The notes under the pieces: model-generated
What the model was told of the DNA's origin: nothing
The model's input: the letters and a program-made list of their open reading frames with translations, nothing else
Databases searched by the model: none
Made by a program: the position numbers and the translations under genes
Assembly (NCBI GenBank): GCA_947648215.1
Contig: CANSMW010000009.1
Span: 25,097-89,096, forward strand
Source: an uncultured Clostridium sp.
Lineage (GTDB): Bacteria; Bacillota; Clostridia; TANB77; CAG-508
Direction of reading: 5' to 3'
Length of the DNA: 64,000 nucleotides
Part shown: positions 18,835 to 27,882 of the stretch, one piece after another
Layout of the letters: each line of letters starts with the position of its first letter
Position numbering within the stretch: the first letter of the stretch is position 1

Positions 18835-19245
18835 TTACCAGAAACAATGCCCCTCTTGTTGGTGATACGCTATTGTCATCTCCTCATTTGTCGGTTCTTG
18901 CCATTTTCTACAACGAAGAACGCAAAATTCCTCATTGTTATAAATCCCCACCCGTATATCTGGATGTGCAGCTACTCTAAAACTGAATATCTGCTTTGAT
19001 TTTTTCTGCTGAAAAATGAAAAAGTATTCCTTTCCATCATCAATTTTTTTCTTAGAAGCTGGCAAAAAAAGGGGCTCGCCATATACGCTAATATCAATCG
19101 GTGTACATTGTATGGCATCTTCTGTTTCATTTCGTGTTACCGTGTAACACTGTTTGGCGTTATTCCGAAAAACTGGAATGCACTTTTCCACTTTTCCAGT
19201 TTTCTTCACTTGACCAATCATTCCATATAAAAATCCTACTTCCAT
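18835..19245 (-). CDS. hypothetical protein (136 aa) with an in-frame CGG
   Basis: ATG preceded by TAGGAGG. No recognised domain, no membrane segment; the composition suggests a small beta-rich cytosolic protein. Codon 98 is CGG followed by G (18954..18952). Read as Arg, the protein ends at 18835, 5 nt before the murC terminator hairpin, and third-position AT use stays high. Shifted +1, it would end at 18876 (122 aa). I favour the unshifted reading, which makes this the best candidate for a CGG that is not recoded; the function of the gene is unknown so this cannot be settled by homology here. Confidence 0.6.
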   Translation of the reverse strand: MEVGFLYGMIGQVKKTGKVEKCIPVFRNNAKQCYTVTRNETEDAIQCTPIDISVYGEPLFLPASKKKIDDGKEYFFIFQQKKSKQIFSFRVAAHPDIRVGIYNNEEFCVLRCRKWQEPTNEEMTIAYHQQEGHCFW

Positions 19246-19330
19246 ATGGTTTCCTCCTATAAGTCTTTCAGTTAGTACAATAAGTTACATAATGCATTAT
19301 ACCTTATTATCAACTACTTTGTCAACCGTT

Positions 19331-20564
19331 CTATTGTACCTCCCTAGCCTGTTTTATCATTAAATCGGCAAATACGGCGTAGCCGGTTTGTGGGTCTCCT
19401 ACTAGTACGTGGGTTAGAGCTCCTATTACTTTATCGTTTTGGATGATAGGGCTTCCACTCATTCCTTGTATAATTCCTCCTGTTTTTTCTAATAATTCCT
19501 TATCGGTTACTTTAATTAACATGCTTTTGTTGTTTTCGTTGTTGTTTCGATAGATTTTTTGAATTTCGATTTCATAGGCTTGTTTTTTGCCATCTTCTAG
19601 CATACATAAAATTGCTGCTTTTCCTTCTTTTATTTCCTCTCTTGAGGCTACTTCCATGGCATCTTCTACATTAATATTAAGAATTCCTGTATTATTAAGA
19701 GTTCCGAAAATACCAAATTCTGTGTTTTTGGATACCCTACCAATGACACTACTATTTTCAATAGAGCCTTGTATTTTTCCTGGATTACCTTTTTTTCCTT
19801 TGGTAATGGAAATAATTTTTGTGGTTACAAAATCTCCTTTTGCAATTTCAATTAGGCTACCAGTATCTACATCTTGAATGCCATGACCTAAAGCAGCAAA
19901 CGTTTTGGTTTCTGGCTCATAAAAGCTAACCGTTCCTACTCCGGCTGCAGCATCTCGTACCCATAGTCCTAATTTATAATGATTATCAGTGCCTTTAGCT
20001 GGTATCATCGTAGTTTGCAAAGTGTCTTCTCCTTTTATATATTGTACGATCACTTCTTTTCCTCCCGATGCATTTACTTCATTAATTAGGTCTGCTGTAC
20101 AAGTAACGGTATTTTCATTGATTGCTATAATTCGGTCCCCTTCTTGAATTCCGCTATTTTCATATGGCTTATAGGTTACATGGTCATTTCCCTCTATTTC
20201 TCCCATGCCTACTACTAATACACCGACTTGTATAGAGTTTTAACCCAACTACATTTCCAAGTGGTACCACATAACTTTTAGGAATCACATTGACACTAAT
20301 TTCTTTTAAGGGAATGGCTCCAAATAGGTTTAAGGTATAGTCTTTTCTCCCTATTTTTTCGTTATTTTCCGATAAGTTACTAGAAGCTTGAACCACCTCA
20401 TAATTTTCTTCTCTTTTGGTTATATTAATACCAAGTAATGTTTTTAAATGATATTCTTCTCCTTGAAATAGCATAATATTTTTGGGAATGGATGTAATAT
20501 TACATGTATATAAGAATAACAATAATAAAAAACTAACAATAAATATTTTTCTAAAATGTTTCAT
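19331..20564 (-). CDS. spoIVB: SpoIVB serine peptidase, CGG +1 shift
   Basis: Forespore-secreted S55 protease that triggers pro-sigma-K processing in the mother cell. 410 aa after repair (B. subtilis about 426). Order: N-terminal signal/membrane anchor (residues 4-20), PDZ-like region with SGIQEGDRIIAIN, catalytic His motif LGHGIQDVDTG and catalytic Ser motif GMSGSPIIQ. The ATG at 20564 (MKHFRK) follows GAGGG and is preferred over 20606. The frame breaks at codon 114: AGT CGG TGT (20225..20223) leads to a stop 12 codons later, while AGT-C-GGT-GTA gives SGVLVVGMGEIEG, matching the family. Downstream of the Tad-like operon with 65 nt between them. Confidence 0.93.
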
Positions 20565-20629
20565 TTTTACCCTCGCATTTTTAATATTTATTATTAGTCT
20601 TTCCATATTTTTTAAATTTCAAACATAAA

Positions 20630-22099
20630 TTAATTTGCTATTTTACTATAATTTAACATTTTCGTGATTTTATCTAAGTCATAACGTTCTCTTGCTAGTG
20701 CTCTATAATAGGCTTTTTGTAAATCTTGTGATAAGTTTTCAACTTCTACATCTTCATTTAAAGAATTGACAATACAAGTATAACATGCATATTCTGGATG
20801 TTTGTAGTAATATTTTGTCGTATCCTGTGAATTTTTGGTATTTCTAAAGTCGATACTTTTATAGCCTACCACAAAACTGCCGTTTTGTACATTTTCCTGT
20901 AATACTGGACAATTAATTCTATGGTAAGTATTGGTATTATCTACAAAATAAATTGAATTTTTATTAATATATTGTTTATTGTTCGTACTTGTTACAATCG
21001 AATAATTGTTATAAATCTTGGTACCTACTGGCATTCCTTGCATAAAACTAATCATATTTACATTGGTTAATATCTTATCCCAGTCTTCCTCTGTTAATAT
21101 TGGCATTTTAAAATTAGCATGTGTTCCCATACTTGGTGAATGATCATTGTATACTTTTATGGCATTGTTTAAGTTTTCTTGAATGGAGATTCTCATAACT
21201 TCTTTTTTGTGCTGTGTAAAACTAGAATCTTTTTTCTCTGGGTCATTATCGGTAGAGATATTTAAAAACTTTGTATTATCGTTTTGAAATTCGGTATATT
21301 TACTCCCATCACTTTTTACCGCATTTTGTGGTATTACGGTACTTAGTAATGTAGCATTACTGGTTACCCATTTGGTAAAATCATAAGCTTCCTGATAATA
21401 TTTTTGCATACTACTACTCTGTGTTTGCACAAGTTGGTTATTTTGATTATATTGCTGTAGATTTTCCATCTGATTGGTTTGCAAAGTTAGTCCACTTGGT
21501 AATCGATATCCTGTTACATTTCCGCTTGCATCGGTTACTATTTTACTTGTATCGATTAAATATCCTGAATGTGATATGTATTCGTTTCCAAGATAGCCAT
21601 AAATGGTTATATAATTATCTAAGGAATAATTTACTACAATATCATTACTTGAATTTTTGTACCTGCCTGTATAATGTATGTATGGTTTTAAAATATGCTC
21701 ATAACCAGTTCTTTTTTCTCCTGCGTATTCATAGTTGTATTCATGTGGTGAATAAATATAATAACCGTCATATAAGGTAAATACTAAGGCTGGAATATAT
21801 GGCATAACGGTAGTAGCATTTCCTCCTGACATACCGAAATTAACAGAAAGTGTTGTAGAAAATGTGTTAATTGCTGCTTTAATATCTCGTCTAATGGAAT
21901 CGGCATTGGTAGAATATTGGTTATGAATGGTGTTTAGCTCAAATGCCACTACGGCATCATGTGTTGCATCAATTAATCTTGTATCATATTTTTGAGATAG
22001 TAATATGGTGTCCATTTGAACACCAATGTATGCAGACAAAATTAAGGTGATTGGTATAATAATCATTGAAAATATGACTGTTAGATTTTGCAATTTCAT
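20630..22099 (-). CDS. Tad-locus-associated large pilin-like/TadE-like protein
   Basis: 489 aa, last gene of the pilus-like operon. One N-terminal hydrophobic segment (about residues 5-27, FSMIIIPITLILSAYIGVQMD) followed by a long polar exported domain rich in Tyr and Asn and four Cys, including CPVL and the pair CYTC near residue 450. It has the architecture of TadE/TadG-type minor pilins, but no domain is recognised with certainty. No in-frame CGG. Confidence 0.65.
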   Translation of the reverse strand: MKLQNLTVIFSMIIIPITLILSAYIGVQMDTILLSQKYDTRLIDATHDAVVAFELNTIHNQYSTNADSIRRDIKAAINTFSTTLSVNFGMSGGNATTVMPYIPALVFTLYDGYYIYSPHEYNYEYAGEKRTGYEHILKPYIHYTGRYKNSSNDIVVNYSLDNYITIYGYLGNEYISHSGYLIDTSKIVTDASGNVTGYRLPSGLTLQTNQMENLQQYNQNNQLVQTQSSSMQKYYQEAYDFTKWVTSNATLLSTVIPQNAVKSDGSKYTEFQNDNTKFLNISTDNDPEKKDSSFTQHKKEVMRISIQENLNNAIKVYNDHSPSMGTHANFKMPILTEEDWDKILTNVNMISFMQGMPVGTKIYNNYSIVTSTNNKQYINKNSIYFVDNTNTYHRINCPVLQENVQNGSFVVGYKSIDFRNTKNSQDTTKYYYKHPEYACYTCIVNSLNEDVEVENLSQDLQKAYYRALARERYDLDKITKMLNYSKIAN

Positions 22100-22153
22100 A
22101 TTATTTTACCACCACCTTATTTTTCTTTGTATTTGTTTTATCCTTAAATTTTA

Positions 22154-22178
22154 GGTCGATGAAGGCATCGACCTCTAT
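22154..22178. repeat. short CCCCTACA-type hairpin repeat, copy 4
   Basis: GGTCGATG AAGG CATCGACC: a perfect 8-bp stem, with CTCTAT in place of CCCTACA. Lies between two pilin-like genes. Confidence 0.6.
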
Positions 22179-22184
22179 ATTTCT

Positions 22185-22718
22185 CTATTTTTCACTTCCG
22201 TTTGCCATAACGACTCCTGAATGAGAAGCAGAGATGGCATAAGTATCATTTCCGGTAATACTATAGAAAAAGTTTTTTAACATTTGTCCTATGGTTGTAT
22301 TCGTGTTTTTTACATTAACCGAAATAATATCACCTTCTTTTAGTTTGATTGCTTTTGTTTTACTTCCATTGATTTTGTCTAAAATTTGTGATGTATATTC
22401 CGAATAGTAAATATTTTCACCGATTTTATCTCCACTCGTTTGTGCTGTCTTTTTACCTGGATTTTCATCTAAAACTTTTAATTCTAATTCAACATCATAG
22501 CTATTTCCTGTTGAAGCTAATGTTTGCACATAGGATGCGTAACCATCTTGTGTAATTCTTCCCGTTTGTCTAACATTATCAACAAATTCAACTGTTGCGG
22601 TTTGTGCTGCCATCTCAGCAATATCGTCGTTTCTCTCAGATATTGACATAAGTGGAAATACGAACATTAAGATTGCTGCTAAAAAAATTGCTACAATGGT
22701 AATTAATGAATCACCCAT
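22185..22718 (-). CDS. pilin-like membrane protein of Tad-like operon
   Basis: 177 aa; a single N-terminal hydrophobic segment (residues 5-26, LITIVAIFLAAILMFVFPLM) then an extracytoplasmic domain. The TATVEFVDNVRQTGRITQDGY stretch resembles TadE-family sequence just after the membrane helix. It is 26 nt from the next gene upstream. Confidence 0.65.
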   Translation of the reverse strand: MGDSLITIVAIFLAAILMFVFPLMSISERNDDIAEMAAQTATVEFVDNVRQTGRITQDGYASYVQTLASTGNSYDVELELKVLDENPGKKTAQTSGDKIGENIYYSEYTSQILDKINGSKTKAIKLKEGDIISVNVKNTNTTIGQMLKNFFYSITGNDTYAISASHSGVVMANGSEK

Positions 22719-22743
22719 TTTTTATTCCTCCCCTTGCTTTTTG

Positions 22744-23562
22744 TTATTGCATAATATAAATAATTTCTAGTTTTTTATTTCCTCGTATTGTTTCAATCGA
22801 GTCTTCTCCATCGGTTAGTGTCTCACCACTTGTTGCAATTTCTATAAATTTTTCTTTGAATTGTTTGTTTTGATATTGCAATAAGTTTTTTCCATAGTAT
22901 GTTACTTTGTAAGAACCATAATCTTTTACATAGGCTCCATTTGGAACCATATCTGCTTGAATTCGCTTTACCGTATCGGTATCTGGTTCTCCTACCCAAG
23001 GTGCTACTACTGTAATAATGTCTGCTCTATCATTGGTTTTTCCATAGTACAGTAAATTGTTATTTGATGTTAATATATTAGCCTCATTTCCTATGTAGTC
23101 CATTATATTAACATTGGTTCCTAATTCCCCGTTTACAACAGATTGTACTTGCTCTAATCTTTCGGTTACTTCTTTATAAGTTTTTATTGCATCTTCCTTA
23201 TTTTTGGCGTTACCACTATTTAAATTTTTAATGGTTTCATTCCAGTTTGCCATAAATCCTTCGGTATATAAATCATAACGCACGATTGGTTTTCCTGTAT
23301 TATCAAATATGGTTACAGCATATTGTTCTTTGGCATAACGGTGAATGGTTGGAAGCATGGTTTCAAAACTCACAATTCGGTCTTTTTTGGTATTATAGCT
23401 TTCTTCTGTTGCATAATCATAAAAGTTTGTTTTATCGGTTGCTGTAAAAACAATATCTGACACGGCTCTTGCTTGTCCTATAACAGAGAAAGTTAGTGTT
23501 ATGGCAATTACAAATACTAATAAAGCAAAACCAAGTTTTAATGCATCAGCAGCATTTTCCAT
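22744..23562 (-). CDS. pilin-like protein, MENA-type N-terminus
   Basis: 272 aa beginning MENAADALKLGFALLVFVIA; the hydrophobic segment spans about 9-28. Shares the MENA(S/A)KAL-type N-terminus with three smaller proteins of the same operon, which suggests a common export or assembly signal. The remainder is a larger polar domain of unknown fold. Confidence 0.65.
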   Translation of the reverse strand: MENAADALKLGFALLVFVIAITLTFSVIGQARAVSDIVFTATDKTNFYDYATEESYNTKKDRIVSFETMLPTIHRYAKEQYAVTIFDNTGKPIVRYDLYTEGFMANWNETIKNLNSGNAKNKEDAIKTYKEVTERLEQVQSVVNGELGTNVNIMDYIGNEANILTSNNNLLYYGKTNDRADIITVVAPWVGEPDTDTVKRIQADMVPNGAYVKDYGSYKVTYYGKNLLQYQNKQFKEKFIEIATSGETLTDGEDSIETIRGNKKLEIIYIMQ

Positions 23563-23582
23563 AACACTTTCCTCCTAATTTA

Positions 23583-24026
23583 TTATTTTTTTGCACCGTT
23601 TTTCGTAGCAATAACATTGTTTACTAATCCTGACTCATTGTATTCTAACACTACTTTATAGGTTGCTCCTGTGTTCACTTTTGCACTTGCAGCTGACATT
23701 TCATTTGTATTTAAAGCTTCCGGTGTTGCAGTAATTGCAGTACCATCAATGGAAATTGATACTAATTTTCCTTCTACATCTTTGTTTGCACTATTATTGG
23801 AAATAGCTTGTCTAATTAATGCTCTTACATTAGCACCAGAAACTCTTTCCCCTTCATAGTTTGTAAATGGTTGGTTAAACATTAATTTTTCATTTTCACT
23901 CATTTTTAATGATGCACTACCAAAAATATCATTTCCACTACTAAATACCATCATTCCTACACCGATTAATAAAATACAAATTAAAATTGACCCTGCAATA
24001 AGTAAAGCTTTTGACGCGTTCTCCAT
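23583..24026 (-). CDS. pilin-like protein, MENASKAL family
   Basis: 147 aa, MENASKALLIAGSILICILL N-terminus, then a short alpha/beta-like exported domain ending ATKNGAKK. Member of a tandem family with the genes at 24730 and 25224. Confidence 0.7.
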   Translation of the reverse strand: MENASKALLIAGSILICILLIGVGMMVFSSGNDIFGSASLKMSENEKLMFNQPFTNYEGERVSGANVRALIRQAISNNSANKDVEGKLVSISIDGTAITATPEALNTNEMSAASAKVNTGATYKVVLEYNESGLVNNVIATKNGAKK

Positions 24027-24178
24027 AATTTTTTCCTCCTTTGAATTTTGTTCATTTTTTATATTAAATTAGATTAATTTTTTAATCTAAAAGTTAATAA
24101 CATATTTATTATGATTTTTTATAGTAATCCGTTTGCAAAACCCTCCTGTTGTTCTCTTCTATACTTTCCATTTACATT

Positions 24179-24619
24179 TTATTCTTCGATTTGTTCAAAT
24201 ACTAGTTTTGCAACTCGTTTTGTTTGGTTGTGATATTCTATGCTGGTACATTTGAATTGGATTAAATTGAAGTTTTTGATGAAACCTTCGGTTCCTACTT
24301 TTTGTATGGTTTCCATTTGATAGGTTTTTAATTCTTTTTCGTCTTGTAATTTTATTTCTACTTTTATGGAATTGGTTTCATTTGGTATGAAAAAACCTTT
24401 TTCATCTTGCTTAATTTCATGTTTCAAGTTATGATCGGTTGCTTTGTGAATTACGCTTGCTACTTCTGTTCCAAACACTTCTTTTTCTTTATATGTTTCG
24501 TATTCCAAGTTTGCTTTTTGGATGTTTGCTAAGTTTGCTTGGTTTTTGGTTAGTGCAACACAAATAATCAGTAATATACTTAATAACAAAATACTTAATA
24601 TTAGAATGGTTTTCTTCAC
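24179..24619 (-). CDS. pilin-like exported protein
   Basis: 146 aa with MKKTILILSILLLSILLIIC: signal or anchor with Cys at residue 20, so a lipobox is possible but poor. The C-terminal half (FNLIQFKCTSIEYHNQTKRV) parallels the end of the MENASKAL proteins at 24730 and 25224, so it belongs to the same family despite the different N-terminus. Confidence 0.65.
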   Translation of the reverse strand: MKKTILILSILLLSILLIICVALTKNQANLANIQKANLEYETYKEKEVFGTEVASVIHKATDHNLKHEIKQDEKGFFIPNETNSIKVEIKLQDEKELKTYQMETIQKVGTEGFIKNFNLIQFKCTSIEYHNQTKRVAKLVFEQIEE

Positions 24620-24729
24620 AAAAAGGCTTCCTTTCCCATTATACTATCTTTTTTCAAATTTATCAACTCTTATTTTTAAGTTTTTAGCATGTTTCAACTG
24701 CTGTTTTTGATGGTAAATCTTACCTGCTT

Positions 24730-25203
24730 TTATTCCAAGTTTTTTAATACAATTCGATTAATTTTTCCAGTTTCATTATCATATGTCATTTCTGTACATT
24801 CAAAATGTAGAACTTCATCTATTCTTTGTCCTCCTTCATTCCTTGTTACGGTAGAATAATCTTTAATAAAATCATAGGTTTGTTCATCATTTAATTTATG
24901 TACATAACGGTATTTTGCTGAAACTCCTGTTACCATAATTTGTAATTGTTCGTTTCCCATTTTCTCATTATATTGTTTCGCTAAATTTCCCATGGAAACA
25001 ATGTCTTGTACAGTAATATCTGACTTACCTCTATATTTTTCAAAATTGATATTAAATTCGGAGACATTTTTGGTTTCAATATTATCATCTACTGTTTTGG
25101 AAAATGTTCCCATCGCATGAAACATAAATACCATAAGAGTTAGTAGAAGAACACCAATTAGTATCTCTGCTGCTATGATTAACGCCTTTGATGCATTTTC
25201 CAT
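24730..25203 (-). CDS. pilin-like protein, MENASKAL family
   Basis: 157 aa; MENASKALIIAAEILIGVLL start, hydrophobic to about residue 30, and a C-terminus HFECTEMTYDNETGKINRIV that aligns with the repaired end of the neighbouring gene at 25224. Confidence 0.72.
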   Translation of the reverse strand: MENASKALIIAAEILIGVLLLTLMVFMFHAMGTFSKTVDDNIETKNVSEFNINFEKYRGKSDITVQDIVSMGNLAKQYNEKMGNEQLQIMVTGVSAKYRYVHKLNDEQTYDFIKDYSTVTRNEGGQRIDEVLHFECTEMTYDNETGKINRIVLKNLE

Positions 25204-25223
25204 TTAATACCTCCTTCGCATGT

Positions 25224-25710
25224 TTACTCAGTTACAATCCTTTCGGTAAAACAAATATAGTTTACTCTACCAGTTTCACGGTGATATCCGTATTTCTTTA
25301 CAATCAAACACTTTTCGTTTAAACTCGGTAAAGTTCTCTGTGTTTTCCCTCATTTTTATATAATCTTCAATTGAATATGTATTTCCTTTTTGCAAATTTC
25401 CTACGGTTTCTTTTATTTCTAGTTTTACTTGCATTAGGTAATTTGGCTCATCGTATTCATCGGGACCATATTTTTGATTATTATCTAATACTTTATTAAT
25501 AACAGAAATAACATCTACTCCACGCAATAATTTTCGGTTATACACTTCATATTGGTCATTAAATACTTTTAACTGCTTGGCTAACTCCTCCTTATTTTCG
25601 GTATCGAAGTATCCTCCCATTGTTCCAAAACTATACACTAATAGAGCAATAATTAGTATCGCTATTAAAACTCCTCCTGCCATTAGCAAGGCTTTTGATG
25701 CATTTTCCAT
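25224..25710 (-). CDS. pilin-like protein, MENASKAL family, CGG +1 shift near C-terminus
   Basis: The ATG at 25710 (MENASKALLMAGG) follows GGGGGGAAGA. Read strictly, the protein looks complete and ends at 25276 with KEIRISP. Codon 141, however, is CGG (25290..25288); skipping its C gives KEIGYHRETGRVNYICFTERIVTE and a stop at 25224. This end aligns with the paralogue at 24730 (TEMTYDNETGKINRIVLKNLE), which the unshifted end does not. Repaired length is 161 aa, like its 157-aa neighbour. The upstream in-frame codons (from 25752) overlap the TadB-TadC gene and are not used. Confidence 0.8.
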
Positions 25711-25726
25711 TTTTTCTTCCCCCCTG

Positions 25727-27805
25727 CTATATTGATTTTGACATCGTATCAAATGCAGTTGTCATACTTAACATACCAATCACAACTAATGGTACAATTA
25801 GGTAACCTACAAATAAACATACCATAGGCGCAAATCCAATTAGTTTTCCAATTCTACCTTTTCTTGCAATTAGTCTTTCATTAGATTCTTTTCTTTTTTC
25901 TTGGTAATAGGCTCTTTCGGTATCTAGTTCATCAAAAGCATCTTTAATTGGTATTTTTTCAACCGCTGCTTGTAAGCTTTCGATAATTCGAATTAATTGT
26001 GTGTAAGATACATCATTTTTTAATTCTTCTAACGCTTCCCACGCTCCTGCTTCGTAGTTGTTTACGCATTTGGTAATTGGCTCTTTAAAGATGTTGGCAT
26101 ATCTTTCTAGCCATTCTAATATAATTTCAACATTCACTCTTTCTATTTTCATTAACATTAAGATAATGGTCTGGAATTGCATTACTTCATCTTCCATATC
26201 TAGTTGTCTCATTTTAATTTGGAACATTAATACCCAAATTGGTGCCATATAACCTAGGAACGCAAATACAAGAGATAATAACATTTCAAACCATTGGAAA
26301 TATTCTCCGTTTACTACTTTTAGTTTCGTCATAATTTTTTCTGCATCAGTTGTAATTTCATCATCGGTTGCCGTTTCATAATATTGTGAATGTCTCATGG
26401 CATTTTCAACTTGTTTCTGGGTTGTATCTGTTTTCCCTTTAAACATATTTAGAAAATAGTTATGTACTTCTGTTGTTCTCATCGCCTTTTTTTCATCGGA
26501 TTCAGACATCTGTCCTAACAAGTTGTAATCACTTGTTGGCTGTTCATAAATGTACTTGATAGATATTCTATGTAATTGGTAAAATACAAAGATGGAAATG
26601 ACGCAAGTTACTACTGCAAGTACAATACGATTTACATATAACCATTCAATTTTTGCTTTTGATGCTGCATCTTTTAGTAATCTTGTAATCTTTCTGTGGT
26701 CTTTGGTACCTCGTTTTGGCATAATAAAGTCAACTAGTTTTTTTACTAATTTATTTCGATACAATTTTGCTTGCCATGGGTTTTCTGTGTTTTTCATATT
26801 AGCATTAGTAGAAGAATTGTCTTTTACCTTTCGGATTAATACGTAACAAACAAATGTTAAGATTAACAATAGTGTCTGAACAATTAGTCCTCCCTTTCCA
26901 TCGTAAAATTGACTCGTAAAACTAAATTGTGATACGGCCCAATTTTTAACGGGTTCAATAAATAACATTGGTACTGCCGCAATCACAGATAAACTTTGGA
27001 ATACATAGTCTAATTTATCTCTTTTTAAAATTTCAATTTGCATTTCTTGCGTAATATTATTTAAATTCTTTAAATATAGTGATGCTCCATTTTGGTCTTT
27101 TCTATCACCAAATTCTCTTGTTAAGTACGAAATTCCTGCAAATTCTTTTAGATAACTATTTGGTGCAATATCATAATATTTTTCAAGTTCTGCTTCTGGA
27201 TCATCCGATATTAGCACTTCATATATTTTATCGGCTTGTCTTGAAACTTCTAGTTCATCATCTTGTGATACTTGGTAAATGGCTTCTTCTACCATATTAC
27301 ATTCATGGTATGCATGCCTAATTTCTGAAAAGAAATCAATTTGTTGCTTTAGTAATTTGTTATCTATTTTATCTACCATTCCACCAATAATGGTTTCAAT
27401 CATGAAAATTTCAAAAATTAGTAAAATGGACATTAGTAGTATATTGTTTTTAGTAAACATAACAATAACAAAGGTTAATGGAATAATGATAAGTAGTGCG
27501 TTTGTTAAAATTTTAGCACTTTGCCTTCTTGTAATATATTCATCCTCAATATTAATAATTTCAAGTCTTCTTCTTAGTTTAATTAAATATCGCTTTAATC
27601 CTGGAATTTTAATATAGATCATATATAGTTTTTGGTATAGGATATCTGCCGAGAAGCTTTTTGTTTCTACTCCTGCTTTTAATGCCATTGCTTGTTTTAC
27701 ATCTGAATGGTTCATTCGTTTCATAATAATAACATATGCAATAATTACCATTAAAAATAGTCCTGCAACTCCTATTAATCCATAAAGCATAATATCATTT
27801 GACAT
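25727..27805 (-). CDS. fused TadB-TadC-like inner-membrane platform protein
   Basis: 692 aa. Two type II secretion F-like halves: residues about 1-330 and about 350-692, each with membrane helices and a cytoplasmic helical domain (HAYHECNMVEEAIYQVSQ in the first, WLERYANIFKEPITKC in the second). In Tad systems TadB and TadC are separate but adjacent; here they seem fused. The platform couples the TadA ATPase to pilus assembly. Directly downstream of tadA. Confidence 0.8.
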   Translation of the reverse strand: MSNDIMLYGLIGVAGLFLMVIIAYVIIMKRMNHSDVKQAMALKAGVETKSFSADILYQKLYMIYIKIPGLKRYLIKLRRRLEIINIEDEYITRRQSAKILTNALLIIIPLTFVIVMFTKNNILLMSILLIFEIFMIETIIGGMVDKIDNKLLKQQIDFFSEIRHAYHECNMVEEAIYQVSQDDELEVSRQADKIYEVLISDDPEAELEKYYDIAPNSYLKEFAGISYLTREFGDRKDQNGASLYLKNLNNITQEMQIEILKRDKLDYVFQSLSVIAAVPMLFIEPVKNWAVSQFSFTSQFYDGKGGLIVQTLLLILTFVCYVLIRKVKDNSSTNANMKNTENPWQAKLYRNKLVKKLVDFIMPKRGTKDHRKITRLLKDAASKAKIEWLYVNRIVLAVVTCVISIFVFYQLHRISIKYIYEQPTSDYNLLGQMSESDEKKAMRTTEVHNYFLNMFKGKTDTTQKQVENAMRHSQYYETATDDEITTDAEKIMTKLKVVNGEYFQWFEMLLSLVFAFLGYMAPIWVLMFQIKMRQLDMEDEVMQFQTIILMLMKIERVNVEIILEWLERYANIFKEPITKCVNNYEAGAWEALEELKNDVSYTQLIRIIESLQAAVEKIPIKDAFDELDTERAYYQEKRKESNERLIARKGRIGKLIGFAPMVCLFVGYLIVPLVVIGMLSMTTAFDTMSKSI

Positions 27806-27851
27806 TTTAACGTTTGCACCTCCTTACAGTATTGTTATTTTTTCATTCTTT

Positions 27852-27880
27852 CGGGTCGATGTGGGCATCGACCCCTACGG
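27852..27880. repeat. short CCCCTACA-type hairpin repeat, copy 5
   Basis: CGGGTCGATG TGGG CATCGACCCC TACGG: the best-conserved stem of the family (GGGTCGATG/CATCGACCC), between tadA and the platform gene. Confidence 0.65.
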
Positions 27881-27882
27881 TT

